Assembly (NCBI GenBank): GCA_021827875.1
Contig: JAKAUA010000089.1
Span: forward strand, 1-8,536
Length of the DNA: 8,536 nucleotides
Reading direction: 5' to 3'
DNA from: a bacterium
GTDB taxonomy: Bacteria; Babelota; Babeliae; Babelales; Vermiphilaceae
Below are positions 5,760 through 8,536 of this stretch, in pieces. The position numbers were made by a program, and so were the translations under genes. The notes under the pieces are model-generated. The model saw nothing but the letters and a program-made list of their open reading frames with translations. It did no database searches and had not been told where the DNA came from. Numbering within the stretch: position 1 is the first letter of the stretch; the number at the start of each line of letters is the position of its first letter.

Positions 5760-6375
5760 TAGTGATGCCGGCTGCTTCCAATTGCTCAAGCGAATATGCA
5801 CCTTCTCGAACTAATTTGATCTGCTCACCGGTACAATCGAGAATAGTTGATGGTAAAGTGGATGACTCTGCCTGTTCATCTACTACCAAATAATCAACCG
5901 CTGCGATAATCTCAGGGTCGAGATCTTGTATAGATAGTGGCACCGGCTGGCCAGCCTTGTTGGCACTGGTAGAAAATAGTCCAGGTACCTGCTGCAATAG
6001 GCTCAACAAACCTGCATGATTTGGCATACGTATGGCTATGGTGCCATCCTTTGATTTCATATAGGCAGGAACAGATTCTTTTGCCTTAAAAATCAGGGTT
6101 AATGGCGCCGGCCAGCACCCTATCAACTTTTCTATTTGTAACGATTTTATTTCGACTAATGACCCTAGTGCATCACGGTTTCCTACAAGAATAATGTAGG
6201 GTTTTTCTTGTCGACCTTTGAGGCGGTTAAGGGCGAGAAACCCGAGCTGCGTAAGGGGTGCTAAAAATCCCAGAACAGTATCGGATGTGCCGACGACAAG
6301 ATGATTATCGGAAAATGCATTAATGAGCCTAGAAATCGTATTTTTTTCATGCCAACTTAAAGTGTTACTTTTCAT
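5749..6375 (-). CDS. L-threonylcarbamoyladenylate synthase (TsaC/Sua5/YrdC family)
   Basis: This 208-residue single YrdC-domain enzyme would make threonylcarbamoyl-AMP from threonine, bicarbonate and ATP, the first step of the universal tRNA t6A37 modification. Visible family motifs: GTSDTVLGF (29-37, family PTDTVYGL), KGRQEKP (53-59, nucleotide-binding lysine/arginine region), CWPAPLTLIF (87-96, family PGPxTxIL), IAIRMP (113-118), FSTSAN (134-139) and PSTILD (175-180) with KLVREGAYS after it. The length fits TsaC/YrdC-like short forms; there is no C-terminal Sua5 domain. The first motif has serine where proline-threonine is usual, a mild divergence. No clear Shine-Dalgarno precedes ATG 6375. 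It diverges from the folC-like gene across a 147-bp gap and converges on the third ankyrin gene. The paralog YciO cannot be excluded. Confidence 0.88.
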   Translation of the reverse strand: MKSNTLSWHEKNTISRLINAFSDNHLVVGTSDTVLGFLAPLTQLGFLALNRLKGRQEKPYIILVGNRDALGSLVEIKSLQIEKLIGCWPAPLTLIFKAKESVPAYMKSKDGTIAIRMPNHAGLLSLLQQVPGLFSTSANKAGQPVPLSIQDLDPEIIAAVDYLVVDEQAESSTLPSTILDCTGEQIKLVREGAYSLEQLEAAGITIMK

Positions 6376-6424
6376 TTTTATCGTTTGTAAATTAAGCCTT
6401 ATGGACTGATTTATAATTTCTTGT

Positions 6425-6452
6425 TTGACAATTTATTAGAATACCTTATTCT
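6425..6452 (+). promoter_or_regulatory. Promoter for the folC-like gene
   Basis: A perfect TTGACA (6425-6430) is followed after 16 bp by TATTCT (6447-6452, 4 of 6 to TATAAT). Transcription would begin near 6459, about 64 nt before the start codon. It lies in the 147-bp divergent gap shared with the tsaC-like gene, for which I see no convincing promoter. Confidence 0.55.
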
Positions 6453-6522
6453 ATTAAATGTTCCAAAAAATTTTGAAAAAATTAACCTAAAACATCATTT
6501 ACTGCAAGAGCCGGAGAAATAG

Positions 6523-7923
6523 ATGAAAATAAATAAGCAGGTAGGCAGCAGCTCTGCCGTTACTCCCGAGAAACAACGGAGTTATAATGAAATTGTTGAA
6601 TTTCTTGATGCTCATTGGCAAACCAATAGACAAGATGTGCAACTAAACAACCTTAAGCAGCTTGATAAGGCATTAGGATCAGTATCTCAAAAAACAAATA
6701 CTATCTTAGTTGCCGGCAGCAATGGCAAAAGCTTAACTGTTAACTTTACTGCACCTCTTTTACAAGCAGAAGGTTTAACCGTAGGCGCATTCTATATGCC
6801 ACACTTGCTTACCTATAACGAACGCTTCGCAATCAATAAAGAACATATCTCAAACAAAGCATTTACCGACTTTGGTAATGAAGTTTTAAATGCGGCAAAA
6901 GATCTTAATATCGAGTTTAACAGCTTTGAAATATTAACAATGATGGCTTTGGTTTATTTCCAAGCTAACAACGTTGATGTTGCTCTATTAGAAGTAAGCA
7001 AACTCTACAATGCTCCTACCATCTGCAATGCAAAAATCACGGCAATTACCCGTATTACTACTGATGATGCAAGCAAAACAGAACTTGCTATTGCCGATAT
7101 GCTTGAATTGGTAAAACCGGGCACTCATGTAATTTCTGCTGACCAAAGCAAATTGAGCCTGCAAACCATGCTTACTATCGTAGAATCAAAAGGCGCAACT
7201 TGGGAAATGCCAATCCGTAAATTAGCTCAATTAAACTATCCTTTTGAGCAATTACATGGCCGCTGCGCAGCATTGGCAGAACGCATTGCACAAATTTATG
7301 TAAACACTATTCTTGCAAAAGATTCTGTTGTAGTATCCGGCTCCCTCTTGACCAAGCAAAAAGGTCAACGTGGCAGACCAACCTTGGAAGCAAAACGCCA
7401 ACAAGAATTAAATCCTCGCAAAACTATTGAGCAATTCTGGAAAGAAACAGAAGCTACTCTTCCTGCACGCTTCCAACTTCTTGATAAAGAAAAGCCAACC
7501 ATTTTGTTAGACAATGCAAGCAATCTTGATGCATTTGAAAATCTTCTTCTTGGTATTCGCTTGCTCTATTACCAACGTCCACTAAAAGGCTTAACGTTGA
7601 TCATTGGCTGCAATAATGCCGATCTTAATATGCTTGATTTCCTTAAAGCATTACGTTACTTCTTCAAGAAAACATCCGGACAAGTTATTGTATGCCCAAC
7701 CCAACTGGTTGTTGGCCAACATGGCGCAGAATCTTGGGACGCTGAAAAAGTAACTAACGAAATCAAAGGCATGAAAATCAAAGCAAAATCTGCGAAGAAC
7801 TTTGCTGAAGCCTTTGAAGCTGCACAAAAGTCTGTTGATGAACGCAATGGTCTTGTGGTAATAACCGGGTCATCTGCAATTATCACTGAATATTGGCAAC
7901 ATAAAGACATTAAAAAACTGTAA
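6523..7923 (+). CDS. FolC/Mur-ligase-like protein with degenerate active-site motifs
   Basis: This encodes 466 residues in FolC (folylpolyglutamate/dihydrofolate synthase) order: the ATP-binding P-loop AGSNGKSLT (64-72), MPHLLTYNERFAINKEHIS (92-110, family SPHL..ERI), FEILTMMALVYF (135-146), LEVSKLYNAPTICNAKITAITRI (156-178), LPARFQLL then ILLDNASNLDAF (313-338), and VVITGSSAIITE (445-456, family VTGS). Several signature residues are changed. The LEVGLGGRLDATN-type segment has lost its paired glycines and arginine, and DGAHN has become DNASN, replacing the histidine. A basic, probably disordered insert (about 275-305, with GQRGRPTLEAKRQQ) separates the two domains. GGAG (6513-6516) supports ATG 6523. 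It may be an inactive or re-specialised ligase; I therefore give no symbol. The gene is full length and open, which argues against a pseudogene. Confidence 0.8.
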   Translation: MKINKQVGSSSAVTPEKQRSYNEIVEFLDAHWQTNRQDVQLNNLKQLDKALGSVSQKTNTILVAGSNGKSLTVNFTAPLLQAEGLTVGAFYMPHLLTYNERFAINKEHISNKAFTDFGNEVLNAAKDLNIEFNSFEILTMMALVYFQANNVDVALLEVSKLYNAPTICNAKITAITRITTDDASKTELAIADMLELVKPGTHVISADQSKLSLQTMLTIVESKGATWEMPIRKLAQLNYPFEQLHGRCAALAERIAQIYVNTILAKDSVVVSGSLLTKQKGQRGRPTLEAKRQQELNPRKTIEQFWKETEATLPARFQLLDKEKPTILLDNASNLDAFENLLLGIRLLYYQRPLKGLTLIIGCNNADLNMLDFLKALRYFFKKTSGQVIVCPTQLVVGQHGAESWDAEKVTNEIKGMKIKAKSAKNFAEAFEAAQKSVDERNGLVVITGSSAIITEYWQHKDIKKL

Positions 7924-7929
7924 TTACCT

Positions 7930-8238
7930 ATGACCGTCATATCTAGCTTCTTGGCAATTCTTGGCGGTATAGCAATCAGCATATGTTATAGAGTCTTCTT
8001 CTTGTTACAAAGAAGAAGACTCTTTTCTTTAGCTACCACGTCTACTCATCATTCCAACACACCGTCTACCTATAAAGATACTATTCTTACTTCCCTTTTT
8101 TTTACTGCATTGCGCATTAGTTTTATCGTGATTGTATTCAGATATCTATTGCTATCAGCACCAAACCATTTTATAATCGTAACATCATTATTTTTTATGA
8201 CGTGTTTATTTTTTTTGTTTATTGATACTCGTTCTTAA
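7930..8238 (+). CDS. Small three-helix membrane protein, AtpI-like
   Basis: This encodes 102 residues with three hydrophobic helices: about 3-26 (SSFLAILGGIAISICYRVFFLL) followed by QRRRLF, 51-75 and 80-98. The first helix, glycine-rich and ending in aromatic residues and arginines, resembles ATP synthase subunit I (AtpI), an assembly helper for the c-ring. Its place just before atpB, with 54 bp between them, is the usual atpI position. Homology is inferred from topology and context, not a diagnostic motif. ATG 7930 lies 6 nt after the folC-like stop with no clear Shine-Dalgarno, so translation may depend on coupling. A terminator-like hairpin lies within its codons (7991-8029). If that hairpin is the real end of the folC-like transcript, this frame might be spurious, but the three clean helices argue for a gene. 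Confidence 0.62.
   Translation: MTVISSFLAILGGIAISICYRVFFLLQRRRLFSLATTSTHHSNTPSTYKDTILTSLFFTALRISFIVIVFRYLLLSAPNHFIIVTSLFFMTCLFFLFIDTRS
7991..8029 (+). terminator. Intrinsic-terminator-like hairpin inside the AtpI-like reading frame
   Basis: GAGTCTTCTTCTT (7991-8003) pairs perfectly with AAGAAGAAGACTC (8010-8022) around the 6-nt loop GTTACA and is followed at once by TTTTCTTT. Thirteen perfect pairs plus a U-tract is a normal intrinsic terminator layout, 67 nt after the folC-like stop. It could end the folC-like transcript or attenuate read-through into the atp genes. The paired bases also encode VFFLLQRRR, so repetitive codons could produce it by chance. Confidence 0.5.
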
Positions 8239-8292
8239 TGTTACAAAACATACAGAACGAATAAAAAAGGCAAGTGTGCAGGAACTGATTTA

Positions 8293-8536
8293 ATGCAAGA
8301 AACTAATTTTCTCCAAACTCATACCTGGCAACCTTTTGCACCGTTCACTTCGCATCCATTTTTTACGCTCAATCGCGAAACCATTATAAATACCTGGATA
8401 GTGCTCGCCCTTCTTTTGATTATTGGTCTTTTAATACACATCATGCTAAAAAACGAAGCCGGTATAGTGCGTTATTTGGTCTTTTCCGGTGTACAATCTT
8501 TTATAGACTTAACCACACAAACATTGGGCGGTTTTA
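8293..8536 (+). CDS. atpB: F-type ATP synthase subunit a, N-terminal part (truncated by window)
   Basis: 81 codons are visible from ATG 8293 to the window end; AGGA at 8280-8283, 9 nt upstream, supports the start. The N-terminus TWQPFAPFTSHPFFTLNRET is followed by INTWIVLALLLIIGLLIHIM (first membrane helix, about residues 32-52) and VQSFIDLTTQTLGGF, matching the conserved start of subunit a (helix with TW.V, then the E/Q-region before the second helix). Subunit a forms the proton half-channels next to the c-ring; its essential arginine lies beyond this window. It probably opens an atp operon with the AtpI-like gene upstream. The 54-bp gap before it (8239-8292) shows no convincing promoter. 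Confidence 0.9.
   Translation, partial: MQETNFLQTHTWQPFAPFTSHPFFTLNRETIINTWIVLALLLIIGLLIHIMLKNEAGIVRYLVFSGVQSFIDLTTQTLGGF

Noticed and set aside
7656..7982. 108-codon open frame on the - strand over the end of the folC-like gene
   Set aside because: It is antisense to a well-supported gene and lacks a ribosome-binding site or a recognisable domain.

Overview
The window is an AT-rich bacterial segment with tightly packed genes on both strands. The mix is housekeeping genes (bS21, RbfA, a TsaC/Sua5-type tRNA modification enzyme, a FolC/Mur-ligase-like protein, the start of an F-type ATP synthase cluster), type IV pilus genes (prepilin peptidase and a pilin) and three tandem secreted ankyrin-like proteins. 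This mix fits an intracellular, host-associated bacterium; Candidatus Dependentiae (TM6) is my best guess. That is inferred from gene content and protein style, not from a phylogenetic marker.

Layout. 1-333 is the 3' end of an unrecognised protein. A strong sigma70-type promoter at 378-406 starts an apparent rpsU - rbfA - prepilin peptidase operon on the + strand (454-1857). A convergent type IV pilin is on the - strand (2381-2779). Between the two 3' ends lie 523 bp with no credible gene. They hold two diverged copies of one hairpin-rich element, one on each strand (copy A 1858-2095 on +, copy B 2217-2378 on -). Each copy begins within a few bases of the stop codon of its neighbouring pilus gene and reads in the same sense as that gene. 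Several stems are kept by paired base changes, which argues that the folded structure is selected. This is the most novel signal in the window.

2929-5759 holds three + strand genes for signal-peptide-bearing, ankyrin-repeat-like proteins that look like diverged paralogs, probably host-directed or envelope proteins. The third overlaps the convergent tsaC-like gene (5749-6375, -) by 11 bp. A divergent folC-like gene (6523-7923, +) follows; it keeps the P-loop but has lost other FolC signature residues. Last come a small three-helix AtpI-like membrane protein (7930-8238), with a terminator-like hairpin inside its reading frame, and the start of atpB (8293 to the window end).

How the genes fit together: the first operon couples ribosome assembly (bS21, RbfA) to the prepilin peptidase, whose likely substrate, the pilin, is encoded opposite it. 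The ankyrin genes form an accessory block between the pilus genes and the conserved tsaC / folC-like / atp genes.
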